The notes under the pieces: generated by a model
What the model was told of the DNA's origin: nothing
Database searches by the model: none
Seen by the model: only the letters and a program-made list of their open reading frames with translations
Shown: one piece after another, positions 63,705 to 64,000 of the stretch
How positions within the stretch are numbered: the stretch's first letter is position 1
How the letters are laid out: the number at the start of each line of letters is the position of its first letter
Assembly: GCA_963580285.1 (NCBI GenBank)
Contig: OY757026.1
Coordinates: 85,720,651-85,784,650 of the forward strand
Reading direction: 5' to 3'
DNA length: 64,000 nt
Source: Lucinisca nassula
Taxonomy: Eukaryota > Mollusca > Bivalvia > Lucinida > Lucinidae
Program-made: the position numbers and the translations under genes

Positions 63705-63750
63705 GGGTCATACTACGTAGTTTCGGCTAATAAAGCCTCATCAGTGACCC
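63705..63750 (-). ncRNA. Type I hammerhead self-cleaving ribozyme, second copy
   Basis: On the minus strand: stem I GGGTCA (63750-63745) with TGACCC (63710-63705), six perfect pairs. CTGATGA is at 63744-63738. Stem II is GGCT/AGCC with loop TTATT. GAAA is at 63724-63721. Stem III is A-C-T / A-G-T around ACGT, then A17 at 63711 as the cleavage base. Every conserved core position is kept. Compared with the ribozyme at 45040, stem I, stem II and the stem III loop all differ in sequence yet still pair. Upstream on this strand lies AGTGCAGTTTATATTTTAC near 63920-63935, matching the first copy's upstream block. Confidence 0.88.
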
Positions 63751-64000
63751 TGTAATGATCCGGCAAAGAAAGCCAGTAGGCAGTCGATTCAAAGACTGAT
63801 ATAAATCAAAATGGGGTCAAAATTATTAAAAACCTGTCTAGAATATGAATCTAAACCAATAATTTATTTCTGATTTCTCAGAATATTCACGCTGATCTCA
63901 AAGGACCAAAAGTAAAATATAAACTGCACTATGGTTGATGTACGGGGAGACGTTTTACGGCCGCCACACGGCACAACACCAGCTGCAGTGAAGGCAAATA
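63751..64000. other. Probable body of the ribozyme-bearing element; no gene
   Basis: Contains the reverse complement of AGTGCAGTTTATATTTT. I could not find the element's other boundary inside the window. Confidence 0.35.

Overview
This window looks like repeat-dense, non-coding nuclear DNA from an invertebrate, most likely a mollusc and probably a bivalve. The case rests on repeat content, not on any host gene: a Penelope-like retroelement with a GIPMGTNCAPL reverse-transcriptase block, non-LTR elements, tRNA-derived SINEs, Tc1/mariner and pogo/Tigger-type DNA elements, type I hammerhead ribozymes, 120-190 bp minisatellite arrays next to TCTG/GGAC microsatellites, and a TTAGGG-type telomere-like motif. 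I could not recognise one host protein-coding gene, rRNA or functional tRNA. The species assignment is inference.

Layout. 1-4508 is the 5' part of a non-LTR retrotransposon on the minus strand (ORF1 intact, ORF2 frameshifted and running off the left edge), inserted in the 3' region of a Penelope-like element (PLE). 4509-7673 holds two degenerate PLE copies head to head. 7674-13050 has SINEs, trinucleotide microsatellites, a third PLE piece and the first hairpin MITE. 13.4-28.6 kb mixes palindromes, SINE-like copies, two blocks of a ~115-125 bp satellite and PLE 3' ends. 28.7-40 kb is dominated by tandem arrays, interrupted by PLE 3' ends, a broken Tc1 transposase and LINE fragments. 40-56 kb carries hairpin MITEs, LINE fragments, a hammerhead ribozyme and foldback elements. 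56.4-57.55 kb is a dead mariner. 57.5-59.6 kb is a cluster of hairpin MITEs. 59.8-62.1 kb is a ~190 bp tandem array. 62.7-63.3 kb is a foldback element made of palindromic 21-mers, followed by a SINE-like copy and a second hammerhead ribozyme.

What stands out. (1) Two complete type I hammerhead ribozymes (45040-45091 plus; 63705-63750 minus) retain every conserved core base on different stem sequences, and share upstream sequence. (2) The 565-bp element at 62701-63265 has matched termini, a 6-bp target duplication and an interior of about 23 palindromic 21-bp units. (3) A MITE family with about 18 copies or parts of copies carries a hairpin whose two arms sometimes change together. (4) Five hairpins with different stems share nearly the same loop, TCGGCAAGCCTC. 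(5) Nesting is deep: LINE in PLE, PLE in SINE, PLE in satellite, SINE in MITE terminus. Several SINE boundaries are fixed by exact target-site duplications.

The retroelements are parasites on one another: SINE-like families with different heads share the tail of one presumed LINE partner, and non-autonomous DNA elements (hairpin, Tigger-type and TGAGCC-terminus families) have no intact transposase in this window. Long reading frames not listed are mostly repeat by-products.
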